Of a stretch of 40,476 nt of DNA, positions 24,477 to 33,391 are shown in pieces. Under the pieces are notes generated by a model. The model searched no databases, was not told the origin of the DNA, and worked only from the letters and a program-made list of their open reading frames with translations. The stretch is from H111-94 sp034436045 (GTDB lineage: Bacteria > Chloroflexota > Ktedonobacteria > Ktedonobacterales > Ktedonobacteraceae), in NCBI GenBank assembly GCA_034436045.1, contig DAOTVZ010000090.1:1-40476 (forward strand), given 5' to 3'. The stretch's first letter is position 1. Every line of letters begins with the position of its first letter. The position numbers and the translations under genes are program-made.

Positions 24477-24562
24477 CTCACCGCCATCGCCGGTGAGATG
24501 ACAGATATAGGGGTCAATGACATAAAGGCGCTTCAGAAGGCCGGGCAACGTGCCATGACCCC
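24477..24562 (+). other. Structured leader: hairpin plus three-way junction
   Basis: CTCACCG (24477-24483) pairs with 24491-24497. Then GGGGTCA (24510-24516) pairs with TGACCCC (24556-24562) and encloses two short hairpins: GGC.CTT/AAG.GCC (24527-24542) and GGCA/TGCC with an ACG loop (24544-24554). The ribosome site of the next gene follows within 15 bases, suggesting a cis-regulatory RNA. It fits no riboswitch I can name. Confidence 0.4.
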
Positions 24563-24585
24563 ACTAACAGAGAGGGTTCTTCGCC

Positions 24586-25365
24586 ATGTCTTTACATTTT
24601 TTACGTGGTAATCCGCAGGCACCTAAGGGACATGCCATCCTCGTTGCACGCAGTTCAGGCGACCCACGCACGGTCTACTGCACGTATTGCATCGTCCCGC
24701 CAATCCCGATGTCGCTCGCGAAGTATCTCCCTCCTCTGCTCGCGGCGCAGCTTCCGGTAGAGGAGCTACGCGATGCTGCAAGCGTCTCAGGGATGCCCAT
24801 TCCTCCCATGCTCGAGGAGGGTTTTAATCTGGAGTACCTGCAAATGCTGGCCGAGCGACGCGACGATGACCTGTGTGACCTGGGCACAATCAACGCCAGC
24901 GATGAGGGATCACGCCTCCAACTGGCCGCGATGAGCAGCAACGAATATGGACAACTATACGCAACCTACATGGCCTCTGTGCGCCAGTCGCCCGTGTCGC
25001 CGCCAGAAACACTACAAGAACCAGTGCCGCTCGACGACCTGGACGCCGAGGAAATACTGCTCCAGACGATGCCGGACAGCCAGAAACTGGCCGAACTGGG
25101 TAAGCTGGTAGGGACGGCGCGCTATGCCATCGAGGGTCATGACCATGCTTTACTGCGCGAAACGCAGGAGCATATGCAACGCATCGTGCGTAATCTGGCC
25201 GAGAAATATCGCGGCAAGGAACTCATCGCCGCCGCTCTCAAACCGGGTGAGCAGGGCGCTAAGCTCAGCGAACTCTATCTGAGCCGCGCTTATAAGCTAC
25301 TCAATGAAGAATATGCAGACATTCCCGGCATTGAGCGAGCTATCCGCGATTTACAGCAGCAATAG
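24586..25365 (+). CDS. Hypothetical protein, 259 residues
   Basis: I do not recognise this protein. The first 45 residues look like a small beta-domain (FLRGNPQAPKGHAILVARSS, then TYCIVPPIPMSLAKYLPP), followed by acidic helical sequence. A variable Pro/Glu/Asp linker (about 130-155) leads to a helical C-terminal half (LAELGKLVGTARYAIEGHDH through YLSRAYKLLNEEYADIPGIE). There is no signal peptide or membrane helix. GAGAGGG precedes the ATG by 9 bases. The gene sits between the TPR gene and a second unknown gene on the same strand, behind a folded RNA leader, so a shared role with the TPR scaffold is plausible but unproven. Confidence 0.75.
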   Translation: MSLHFLRGNPQAPKGHAILVARSSGDPRTVYCTYCIVPPIPMSLAKYLPPLLAAQLPVEELRDAASVSGMPIPPMLEEGFNLEYLQMLAERRDDDLCDLGTINASDEGSRLQLAAMSSNEYGQLYATYMASVRQSPVSPPETLQEPVPLDDLDAEEILLQTMPDSQKLAELGKLVGTARYAIEGHDHALLRETQEHMQRIVRNLAEKYRGKELIAAALKPGEQGAKLSELYLSRAYKLLNEEYADIPGIERAIRDLQQQ

Positions 25366-25367
25366 CA

Positions 25368-25416
25368 TGATGTCCCTGACCTGATAGCTGGGAGCCGATA
25401 CCCACAGGGAACATCA
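25368..25416 (+). other. Intercistronic imperfect stem-loop
   Basis: TGATGT-CCCTG (25368-25378) pairs with CAGGG-A-ACATCA (25405-25416, one bulged A), and an inner TGGG/CCCA (25389-25392 with 25401-25404) stacks on the 3' side. No T-run follows, so it is not a simple terminator. It lies about 60 bases before the next start. Confidence 0.4.
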
Positions 25417-25475
25417 TTACAGATCTCATGTTCTTACGAATTCTTCTGATTTTGTTTTGTTGAGGAGTGTTTATT

Positions 25476-26912
25476 ATGGCTGGAGTTGAAATGAAGGTTG
25501 ACCTCACTCCTGCGGTCAACGCCGCGCTGTCCGGTGATAATCAACGGATTGTCGCCGCAGCACAGGATATTTTAAAGCAAGGAGAACACGCCGATGTACT
25601 GATCGGGCGGCTTGGCGTGCTTGCCTCACATGGCGACAAAGACGGTCATCCCACCATTACCCTGGGGGCAACCGCTATGCTGAGCCGCCTTCTTCATACT
25701 ATCCCACAGCCGCTAGAGGGCGAAGTGCTGCCGCACGAGCGCGCGCTGCCACTCTTCGTCTACGCCCTGCTGGCCTCGGCAGATGCCCTTCGTGCCGGTC
25801 AGAACGTCACGATTACCTCGCCCAAACCGATCTTCCCCAGCGACCTCGGCGAGACACAGACGGTCGGCGAAGCTATGCACAAAGCCATCTACGGTAATGA
25901 TCCTGAGACCACCGAGCGATTGCTGCTCGGCCTGTACGGCACAGGTGCCGATTATCGTACCTTGCAGGTACGCGCCTATGATGGCATCGCCGCAACATTC
26001 CAGAACAGTGGGCACCCGTTGATGTTCGCTGTGCGCGGCTTCCAGGTACTCGATGCAGTCGAATGGGGCACCGCTGTGCCGGACATCTTACACTGGCTCG
26101 CACCTCACCTGCCGCTTGTTCCCAATAACGATGAGCCTGCCTGGATACCAGACTTGCGCGAATACGTTAACAATCCCGCTAATAGCGTGGCTGGCATCCG
26201 CACACGCCTCTCCATCCCCAAAGATGGCAATGCTCTCCCACTGCGCAATCTGGTGCTCAGCGATTCCGATACCACGAAGGTCTGCCAGGGGGTATACGAT
26301 GCCTTGATGAAGGGTGAAGCTTCACCGCGCGCCGTCAGTTCCGTAATCGCACTGGCCGCTGCTGACATCCTGATGAAGATTAACGACGATAGCCGTGATC
26401 TCTTCATCAAGACGGCTCACGGCCTGCTGTTTGCCGCAGCCGCACGCCAGGTTTTCCGTCAGGTGCAGGACGTTGAGGTACTGCCGCTCCTCTTCACCTC
26501 GGCAGCCTATGTAAACGCACTTTATAAAGCTGTAATCGCCGAACATGCACCTGTCACACCTACCGCTGCCAGAACCACCCAGGTACGTGGCGGTGGCTTG
26601 ATCGCCCCGGCCATGCTGGAAACCCTGGCTATGCAGATCAACGCACAAGATTACGCCGACGCACTGGGCACCGCAACACGCTATATTAAACTGGGCTACG
26701 ATGTGCGTGCGCTCTTCGCCACCATCGCAGTGGGTGCGGCTCAGAGCGATCCCACCAATGACAAGGGCCATAGCATGCAGATCGTTCAGGCCGCCAGCGA
26801 GGAATTTATGGCCTGGCCTATCCGCCTGCGTGAAACCAGCCCGGAACCATTCCTTGCTGCCGCCCTGCGCGCCGCTCTCTTCGGCACCCGCCACAATGTT
26901 TTAGAGGCATAA
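25476..26912 (+). CDS. Hypothetical protein, 478 residues, mainly helical
   Basis: Not recognised with confidence. It is soluble, Ala/Leu-rich and largely helical, with scattered His in helix-like contexts (SRLLHTIPQPLEGEVLPHER, NSGHPLMFAVRGFQVLDAVE, DILHWLAPHLPL). These recall helical oxidase-like proteins such as the questin-oxidase group, but I cannot show a metal site, so this is only a thought. No signal peptide or membrane segment is visible. I prefer ATG 25476, with GAGGAG 8 bases upstream, over a GTG at 25467. It follows the 259-residue gene by 110 bases. A palindromic repeat lies after the stop. Confidence 0.75.
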   Translation: MAGVEMKVDLTPAVNAALSGDNQRIVAAAQDILKQGEHADVLIGRLGVLASHGDKDGHPTITLGATAMLSRLLHTIPQPLEGEVLPHERALPLFVYALLASADALRAGQNVTITSPKPIFPSDLGETQTVGEAMHKAIYGNDPETTERLLLGLYGTGADYRTLQVRAYDGIAATFQNSGHPLMFAVRGFQVLDAVEWGTAVPDILHWLAPHLPLVPNNDEPAWIPDLREYVNNPANSVAGIRTRLSIPKDGNALPLRNLVLSDSDTTKVCQGVYDALMKGEASPRAVSSVIALAAADILMKINDDSRDLFIKTAHGLLFAAAARQVFRQVQDVEVLPLLFTSAAYVNALYKAVIAEHAPVTPTAARTTQVRGGGLIAPAMLETLAMQINAQDYADALGTATRYIKLGYDVRALFATIAVGAAQSDPTNDKGHSMQIVQAASEEFMAWPIRLRETSPEPFLAAALRAALFGTRHNVLEA

Positions 26913-26940
26913 AATCGAGGACGAGAAGCCGTTCTCCTGA

Positions 26941-26970
26941 TAGGGGGCGTGATGAATCACGCCCCTACGG
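26941..26970. repeat. Palindromic repeat, single-palindrome copy
   Basis: GGGGCGTGATGAATCACGCC (26944-26963) followed by CCTACGG is one half of the element at 36780-36884. It lies between the 478-residue gene and the solute-binding protein gene. Confidence 0.7.
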
Positions 26971-26995
26971 AATGGGATGTTGGAGAATCTATGCA

Positions 26996-28717
26996 ATGTC
27001 TTTCAAAATATCTTATTTAAAAGCGTTTATGACCCTACTTATCTGCTCACTCCCATTTCTACTTACTTCATGCAATCTCTTCAATGGCATCTTTCAACCT
27101 CAAACGCCGGTTAAGGCTCCTTTGAAGCAGCAAATCTATACCATCCCGGAAATCGGTATTTCTAATCTCGATACCCTCGATCCAGCCCTGGCGCACGACG
27201 CGGCTTCGATGAACGCAGTTCAGATGCTCTTCACAGGCCTGGTTTCCTATAACGATCAACTGCAACTGCAAGGGCAGCTTGCAGCTTCATGGAATGTCAG
27301 CACTGATGGCCTGACATGGACGTTCCACCTCAAGCCACATCTGAACTTCAGTGACGGCAACCCGCTCACCTCAACCGATGTCGCCTACAGTCTTGATCGC
27401 GCCTTGCAACCGACCACTCAATCCACGATAGCCCCACTCTATCTGAACGTCATCAAAGACGCTAACCAGCTTATTGGAGGCACCATTACGACGCTGATCG
27501 GCGATAGTATTACTACGCCTGACCCCAGCACGGTCGTTATCCAGACCAGCAAACCGGTGGCGTATTTTCCTGCTTTACTCACCTGCACATGCGCGGATGT
27601 GGTCGAAAAGAGCATGGTGAACACCTACGGCAAAACCTTTACCGACCATCTCTCACAGGGCGGCAGTTCCGGCCCCTTCCGCCTGGCTCGCTATGTCCCT
27701 GGCCACGAGATCGAATTTATTCCTAATCAGCACTATTATGATGCCAAACCTCAGCTACAACAGGTCTATTTCGTATTCTACGCTAAAGCCAGCGATGCCT
27801 TCCTCGCCTACCAGGCCAACAAAGTCGATATGACCGAAATACCACTCTCGGCGCTCGCCGCCGCCAGAAACCGCAGTGACTTTCACCAGGTACCACTGCA
27901 ATGGATTAACTACTACACCATGAACTACCTGACCAAACCCTTTGACAATATTCACATTCGACAGGCCTTCGCGCTGGCTATCGATAAGCAGGCTATCGCC
28001 ACGCAAATATGGCACGGCACCGCAATTCCCACCAATCATATTGTGCCGCAGGGCCTCCCTGGCTACAATCCCCATCTGACGGGGCCGGACAATACAAAGA
28101 GCTTGAGCGGCGATCCGGCGAAAGCACAGGCACTTTTCAAACAGGGATTACATGAAGAAGGCTACAGCAGCATCGCACAATTGCCGACTATCACGCTGAC
28201 CTATGCGTCGGGCAACACAGAGTTCACACAGGAGGTCGCCGCGCTGGTGGCACGCTGGAAAAAGGTACTTGGTGTCACCGTTCAGACTAATCCCGTAGAT
28301 TACAACACCCTGCTGGATAATGTGACGGCGGCTACGAATAATCCGCAAGGCATTCAGTTCTGGGGCCTGTCCTGGATCGGCGAATATCCCGACCCGCACA
28401 ACTGGCTGACGCTCCAGTTCGACAAAGCCTCACCGAATAACAATATGAATTACGGCCAGAATCAAAGTACTGATGCAATCCAGCAACAGGCCGTGCAACA
28501 GCAATTAGAAAAAGCCGATGCTACCATGCAGCAGGCCACACGTCTTCAACTCTATCAACAGAGCGAGCAGCAACTGGTCAACGACGTGGCCTGGCTGCCA
28601 ATGGAACAGATGACGAATACCTTCCTGCGCACCCCACTTATCGTCGGCATCGTCGATAACGGCCAGGGCACAATCCCTCCCGACGATTGGAGTAAGATTT
28701 ACCGCGTGCTACCATAA
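26996..28717 (+). CDS. ABC transporter solute-binding lipoprotein, family 5 (DppA/OppA-like)
   Basis: Extracytoplasmic binding protein of the SBP_bac_5 family, which delivers peptides, nickel or oligosaccharides to ABC importers. Residues 1-26 are a lipoprotein signal peptide with lipobox LLTSC (lipidated Cys26). The mature part has the family pattern: SNLDTLDPALAHDAASMNAV, LAASWNVSTDGLTWTFHLKP, FSDGNPLTSTDVAYSLDRAL, and HIRQAFALAIDKQAIA. At 573 residues the size is normal. The ATG at 26996 is preferred because a longer start at 26972 would begin inside the palindromic repeat. No permease or ATPase gene is adjacent, so it is an orphan binding protein. The GH32 gene follows after 52 bases, hinting at sugar uptake. 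Confidence 0.92.
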   Translation: MSFKISYLKAFMTLLICSLPFLLTSCNLFNGIFQPQTPVKAPLKQQIYTIPEIGISNLDTLDPALAHDAASMNAVQMLFTGLVSYNDQLQLQGQLAASWNVSTDGLTWTFHLKPHLNFSDGNPLTSTDVAYSLDRALQPTTQSTIAPLYLNVIKDANQLIGGTITTLIGDSITTPDPSTVVIQTSKPVAYFPALLTCTCADVVEKSMVNTYGKTFTDHLSQGGSSGPFRLARYVPGHEIEFIPNQHYYDAKPQLQQVYFVFYAKASDAFLAYQANKVDMTEIPLSALAAARNRSDFHQVPLQWINYYTMNYLTKPFDNIHIRQAFALAIDKQAIATQIWHGTAIPTNHIVPQGLPGYNPHLTGPDNTKSLSGDPAKAQALFKQGLHEEGYSSIAQLPTITLTYASGNTEFTQEVAALVARWKKVLGVTVQTNPVDYNTLLDNVTAATNNPQGIQFWGLSWIGEYPDPHNWLTLQFDKASPNNNMNYGQNQSTDAIQQQAVQQQLEKADATMQQATRLQLYQQSEQQLVNDVAWLPMEQMTNTFLRTPLIVGIVDNGQGTIPPDDWSKIYRVLP

Positions 28718-28769
28718 GTTGCAAGAGAACTTGGAAGTCAGTTTAGTTAGTAAGGAACAGGTTCAGACA

Positions 28770-30194
28770 ATGTTTAGCGACCCACATCGACCACACTATC
28801 ACTTCTTGCCTCAGGCAAACTGGATGAATGACCCGAATGGCCTCATCCAATGGAAGGGGCAGTATCACCTCTTCTACCAGTACAATCCAGACGCCCCTAT
28901 GCATGGAAACATTCACTGGGGCCACGCCGTCAGCACAGATCTGGTGCATTGGACGCATCTCCCTATCGCTCTGACCCCAACCCCTGGCAGAGCCGATGCC
29001 GACGGGTGCTGGTCAGGGTGCGCCGTTGATAATCATGGTACGCCAATCCTACTCTATACCGGCATACGTCCCCAGGTCGTCTGCCTGGCAACCAGTAGCG
29101 ACGACCTGCTCACCTGGCAATACTACTCCGGCAATCCGGTCATTGCTGGCCCGCCGCCAGTACTACAAGAAGACATTCAGGGTGAGTTCCGCGACCCATT
29201 TGTCTGGAAAGAGGGTCACTACTGGTACATGCTCATAGGTACCAGAAGGGTGGGCAAAGGTGGCATGATCCTCCTCTATCGCTCACACGACCTGATAACC
29301 TGGGAGTATCGCCACCCCTTACTCGTTGCCGATGCCAGCAAGCTCCAGCCGACCTGGACGGGGGCCATGTGGGAATGTCCCAATCTGCTCACCTTTGGTG
29401 ATCGACGTCTACTCTTTTTTTCGGGTCAAACAGCAGAGGGGCACCTACTATACCCGATCTACGTCATCGGTGCTTTCCAGGATGAACAATTTTCGGCTCG
29501 CACGCAGGCTATACTGGCGCATGGCGGCTCCTTTTATGCTCCCCAAGCCTTCTATGACGCCCAGGGACGTGCCATCATGTGGGGATGGCTACAAGAAGAA
29601 CGCAGTCAGTCCCTCTGCCAGCAAGCCGGGTGGGCAGGAGTCATGTCGTTACCTATCATCCTATCTCTTTCCCCTGAAGACAGATTGAGTCTGGAACCGG
29701 CTTCCGAACTGGCAATCCTGCGTGAAAAACACTGGCACGACGGAAACTTTGTGTTGAGTAAAGCAAGCCAGCGCCCATACGCTGACAGCCAGGGCGATTG
29801 TCTCGAAATTCTGCTGACATGCGAGCCAGGGCAACATTGCACCTTCGGCCTCCGTTTGCGCTGCTCCCCCGATGGTCAGGAACAGACACGCATTGTGTAT
29901 CAAGCGGCATCGCAACAACTATCTATTGAACGCGATCAATCAAGCATCAATTCAGATGTAGATCACGAAAATTGCTCCATCGCAGTAGAGCTTGCGTCAG
30001 GTAAGCCACTGACGTTACACATTTTTCTTGACCGCTCGGTGCTAGAGGTCTTTGTAAACAATCGTTACTATCTGGCAACTCGCATCTACCCCCAGCGCCC
30101 GGATAGTCTGGAACTGGATTTGTTTGCCCGTGCTGGCAGCGTTAAAATCAACTCGCTCGATATCTGGCGTCTGGAATCCATCTGGAACAACTGA
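28770..30194 (+). CDS. Glycoside hydrolase family 32 (sucrose/fructan hydrolase)
   Basis: Hydrolyses beta-fructofuranosyl bonds in sucrose, inulin or levan with a retaining mechanism. Key motifs: WMNDPNG at 18-24 with the nucleophile Asp21, RDPF at 141-144 (transition-state stabiliser), and Glu202 of the WECPNL motif as acid/base, followed by a C-terminal beta-sandwich (VLEVFVNNRYYLATRIYP). No signal peptide is visible, so the enzyme is probably cytoplasmic, as for sucrose-6-phosphate hydrolases, and would act on imported sugar. I start at ATG 28770, right before the conserved N-terminus; a TTG at 28719 lacks a ribosome site. Sucrose-versus-fructan specificity cannot be told. Confidence 0.95.
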   Translation: MFSDPHRPHYHFLPQANWMNDPNGLIQWKGQYHLFYQYNPDAPMHGNIHWGHAVSTDLVHWTHLPIALTPTPGRADADGCWSGCAVDNHGTPILLYTGIRPQVVCLATSSDDLLTWQYYSGNPVIAGPPPVLQEDIQGEFRDPFVWKEGHYWYMLIGTRRVGKGGMILLYRSHDLITWEYRHPLLVADASKLQPTWTGAMWECPNLLTFGDRRLLFFSGQTAEGHLLYPIYVIGAFQDEQFSARTQAILAHGGSFYAPQAFYDAQGRAIMWGWLQEERSQSLCQQAGWAGVMSLPIILSLSPEDRLSLEPASELAILREKHWHDGNFVLSKASQRPYADSQGDCLEILLTCEPGQHCTFGLRLRCSPDGQEQTRIVYQAASQQLSIERDQSSINSDVDHENCSIAVELASGKPLTLHIFLDRSVLEVFVNNRYYLATRIYPQRPDSLELDLFARAGSVKINSLDIWRLESIWNN

Positions 30195-30583
30195 AGCAGC
30201 ACTGTCCGCAAGGGAACAGGAGCGCAAACAGGATAGGGCTGAGCATCAAACGGTGAGACGCGAAAGAATTTCTGCACATCTGAGTATTCCGTGCGGGTTC
30301 ATGCTCAACTGGTCATTTGCCACGATGTTCCATGCGTTGAGTACAGATTGCGCCAGTCCCTAACCGCGTATGCGCGAGCTTGCCCCCAAATTGTACAAAG
30401 CCAAGCTAAGACCGTATGCAAAAAGTTAGTAAGAGCTACGTATAGACATGTGAGTCCTTTTGTTGGTAGTTTCGTCAGCAAAGTAGCTCGCTTGCCCTTA
30501 TATTATATACTAGAGTGCAAGTGCCATCATTAAACAGGTTCAAAATCATCGCCATACGAAGCATCAAGAATAGAAGTGAGCGT
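30195..30583. other. Intergenic stretch, nothing convincing
   Basis: No ORF with a ribosome site, no clear hairpin terminator and no strong promoter. The AT-rich TTATATTATATACT at 30498-30511 could hold a -10 for the next gene, but no -35 fits. Confidence 0.4.
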
Positions 30584-31582
30584 ATGACAATCAACTCGCG
30601 TGACTCAGACGAACTAAACAAATCAGAAGACTCTCTCCGGCGACTAGTCGCTGAACTGGATCGAGAGATTGCGGAGAATCCTACTAATGTAGTTGCCTAT
30701 GAGCGGCGGGGAAACGTCTATTTGCAGCTTCAGGAGTATCAGCGAGCAATCTCTAACTATAACCGTGCCCTGGAACTGGATTCTGAGTACGAGGCCGCTT
30801 ACCGACACCGGGGGCAAGCTTACGCAGCTCTCGGCTATTACCAGTGGGCTGCCGCCGATTTTGGCCGGGCCGAAACCCTTGACCAGCACAAAAAGCAACT
30901 GATGCTGCCTCCCCAACCAATAGCATACCCCACACGAAAAGCAAAAACCTCGGAGCGGAAAGTCTACCATGCACACCATCGCCTGCTCTGGGTACTCTTC
31001 AGCTCATTTGTGTGCTTCTCTACGTTGTTCGGGGGACTGTTTTTCCTCCTTACCGTGCCAATTGGGGCAGCGCTAGGAACGGATTCTCTCTGGGAAGATT
31101 TGTTTATGCTCTCATTTAGCTTGTTCTTGCTTATGCTTGTTCCGGTCACCGCTTGCTGGACTCACGACCTATGGGCGGCACGCCTGATCATTGCACCTGA
31201 AGGGATCATACTTTACGGCAATGGGTATCGCGTCTATAATCCTTGGTGGAACATTCGCGGTCATGGGAGTATGCTGTCTGGCATGCAACAGATAAGTGGT
31301 CTGCTGTTAGCGCAACCTGCCAGGGAAGGTTTAAGCCTAGCAGAGGGCATGAGGCAGCAGCGACCGACACTGGAACACTCTCGCTGGTCGCAACTTGTGT
31401 ACAAAACGCTACCTGCACTGGCCATACTTGTAGCACGCTCTCCAAGTAGTGTCAATGCTTCGATGCGAGGCTACGAAACCATGATCTCCAACCTGATTCC
31501 CGTCAGCTTCTACGTGCAGAACTGGCAAAATAGCGAGGTGGCCCAATTGATTGCCCAGTATGCTCCTCAGGCGTCTATATAA
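30584..31582 (+). CDS. TPR protein with two transmembrane helices
   Basis: A 332-residue protein. Residues about 20-110 hold two or three classic 34-residue TPRs (VAYERRGNVYLQLQEYQRAI, AAYRHRGQAYAALGYYQWAA). Two hydrophobic helices follow (LLWVLFSSFVCFSTLFGGLF and LFMLSFSLFLLMLVPVTACW), then a C-terminal soluble domain starting RLIIAPEGIILYGNGYRVYN, which looks like the PH-like strand pattern used by bacterial membrane proteins with short cytoplasmic sensors. There is no enzyme motif. The ATG at 30584 is chosen; an upstream GTG at 30515 would prepend 23 residues unlike the rest. A membrane-anchored protein-interaction role is inferred only from the architecture. Confidence 0.75.
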   Translation: MTINSRDSDELNKSEDSLRRLVAELDREIAENPTNVVAYERRGNVYLQLQEYQRAISNYNRALELDSEYEAAYRHRGQAYAALGYYQWAAADFGRAETLDQHKKQLMLPPQPIAYPTRKAKTSERKVYHAHHRLLWVLFSSFVCFSTLFGGLFFLLTVPIGAALGTDSLWEDLFMLSFSLFLLMLVPVTACWTHDLWAARLIIAPEGIILYGNGYRVYNPWWNIRGHGSMLSGMQQISGLLLAQPAREGLSLAEGMRQQRPTLEHSRWSQLVYKTLPALAILVARSPSSVNASMRGYETMISNLIPVSFYVQNWQNSEVAQLIAQYAPQASI

Positions 31583-31704
31583 CAGGGATACGCTCATGCT
31601 CTCCCGATTTCCCAATCCCATTCTACTCTGCTCACTTATTTGGCAGAGCAGCCTCCCCATATTGTATGCTAACATCAAGATTCTTAGCAAATTGAGGAGC
31701 TATC

Positions 31705-32838
31705 ATGCTTGATCTAAGCACCATCGCCGTCGTTGATGAACATTGTCACCCTGTATTGATACGCCAGCAGATGTCGGTACAGGAATTTCGCGGCTATTTT
31801 ACCGAAGCAACGGATACCAGTTTTACCGAAAAACATGTGCAATATACGGTCTATTACCTTTGGATGCTGCGTCAATTAGCAGAACTCTATGGCTGCGCGC
31901 GCGATGAAGCGGCTATCATCGCCGCCAGAAACGCCTTCACACCTGATGCCCTGCTCAGCCACGCATTGCAAGCTACCCCTATTGACACGCTCATTTTAGA
32001 CCCGGCTTATCCGCTACCGGAGGAATGCTTTACGCCGGAGCAGATGGGGAAGCTTGGCAAGTGTGGTGTCGCTAAAATGTTGCGCCTGGAAACGGAGATG
32101 CAGAAGCTTATCGTCGCCTGCGGTGAGTTTGATGAGGTGGTGGAACGCTTCAGGCAAATAGTACGCAACGCGCGCGCCAACGGCTATTGCAGCCTTAAGA
32201 GCATCGTAGCGTATCGCACAGGGCTACAAATCGCCGAGTGGAGCAAGGATCAGGCGGCTGCTTCCTTTCAAGAGGCGCGCGCCGAGGCGGTCCGAACAGG
32301 CAAGCTACGCATCTCCCACAAGCCGTTGATCGATTATTTGCTGCACATCGCATTCCAGCAGGCAGCGCAACAGGGTCTACCCATTCAGTTCCATACCGGC
32401 TATGGCGATAGTGATACCGATATGCGGCTTGGCAATCCGCTTCACCTGCGGGATGTGCTGGAAAAGCGTGAATACCGCAGTATGCCGATTATCCTGTTGC
32501 ATGAAAGTTATCCGTACAGTCAGCTTGGTGCTTACCTGGCCGCCGTCTATCCACACGTCTACTTCGACATCTCATACACCATCCCGTTCGTAGAACACTT
32601 AGAGATGCTGGCCTTCACGCGGCAAGCATTGAGCGTGGCACCCGCCAGCAAATTGCTTTTCAGCACAGACGGCATTCACGTTCCAGAGATGCATTGGGCA
32701 GGCGCGGTGCGTGGGCGACGCATCATCGCTCAGGTGCTGCAAGAGATGATTGAATCCGATGAACTGGATGAAGAGCAAGCGTACCACCTGGCGCGTCTTA
32801 TCCTGAGAGACAACGCCTATGCCGTCTACCAATTATAG
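31705..32838 (+). CDS. Amidohydrolase-family protein (FluG N-terminal-like)
   Basis: A metal-dependent TIM-barrel hydrolase of the amidohydrolase 2 type. His13-x-His15 in VVDEHCHP is the first metal site; later ligands fit PIQFHTGYGDSDTD, LLHESYPY and FSTDGIHVPE (catalytic Asp). The sequence resembles the N-terminal domain of fungal FluG and plant nodulin/glutamine-synthetase fusions, but there is no glutamine-synthetase domain here; the protein stops at 377 residues. GAGGAG stands 5 bases before the ATG. A Nudix gene follows after 47 bases in the same direction. The substrate is unknown; decarboxylation or amide hydrolysis are both possible for this fold. Confidence 0.85.
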   Translation: MLDLSTIAVVDEHCHPVLIRQQMSVQEFRGYFTEATDTSFTEKHVQYTVYYLWMLRQLAELYGCARDEAAIIAARNAFTPDALLSHALQATPIDTLILDPAYPLPEECFTPEQMGKLGKCGVAKMLRLETEMQKLIVACGEFDEVVERFRQIVRNARANGYCSLKSIVAYRTGLQIAEWSKDQAAASFQEARAEAVRTGKLRISHKPLIDYLLHIAFQQAAQQGLPIQFHTGYGDSDTDMRLGNPLHLRDVLEKREYRSMPIILLHESYPYSQLGAYLAAVYPHVYFDISYTIPFVEHLEMLAFTRQALSVAPASKLLFSTDGIHVPEMHWAGAVRGRRIIAQVLQEMIESDELDEEQAYHLARLILRDNAYAVYQL

Positions 32839-32885
32839 TCTCATTTCACCTGTCGTAGCATGCAGCGGCAGATAAGGAGGAGCGT

Positions 32886-33353
32886 ATGCCTGAATATCTC
32901 TGGACAGGAAACTCTACCCCATTTCGCGTCAGCGTCTACGCGGTTATTATTGAGGAAGGAAAAGTGCTGTTAGCTCATCGCAACGACATTGATTGGTGGA
33001 ACCTTCCTGGCGGCGGCATGGAAGCGGGTGAGACAGTTGAGGAGGCGCTGATCCGCGAGGTACGCGAGGAGACAGGACTGGAAGTTGCCGTCGAAAGGCT
33101 GGTCGGCGTCTACTCTAAGCCGCAAAAGAATGAAGTCGTGCTGGCTCTGCGTTGCCACATCACCGGCGGCACACTCAGTGCGACCGAGGAGTCGCGGGAG
33201 TGCCGTTTCTTCGCGCCCAATGCTATGCCACGCAATACACTTCCCAAACACCGACAACGTGTTGAGGATGCGCTGCTCAATCTGCCCTATGCGGTACTAC
33301 GCGATCAGCGCGCTGCTTCGGAGGAAGATCAAAGATTACCTCTGGAAGAATAA
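32886..33353 (+). CDS. Nudix hydrolase
   Basis: Hydrolyses nucleoside diphosphates linked to another group. The complete Nudix box spans 43-65: G43, E49, R57-E58, E61-E62, G64, in GGMEAGETVEEALIREVREE. The fold is a single 155-residue domain with the strand VYAVIIEEGKVLLAHRN at the front and no extra domain. A strong AAGGAGGAG ribosome site is 4 bases before the ATG. The gene follows the amidohydrolase on the same strand and converges with an E1-alpha-like gene 38 bases beyond. Substrate unknown. Confidence 0.93.
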   Translation: MPEYLWTGNSTPFRVSVYAVIIEEGKVLLAHRNDIDWWNLPGGGMEAGETVEEALIREVREETGLEVAVERLVGVYSKPQKNEVVLALRCHITGGTLSATEESRECRFFAPNAMPRNTLPKHRQRVEDALLNLPYAVLRDQRAASEEDQRLPLEE

Positions 33354-33391
33354 ATTTCACCCTGTAGGGGCATGAGTTGAGGAGAAAGCAG

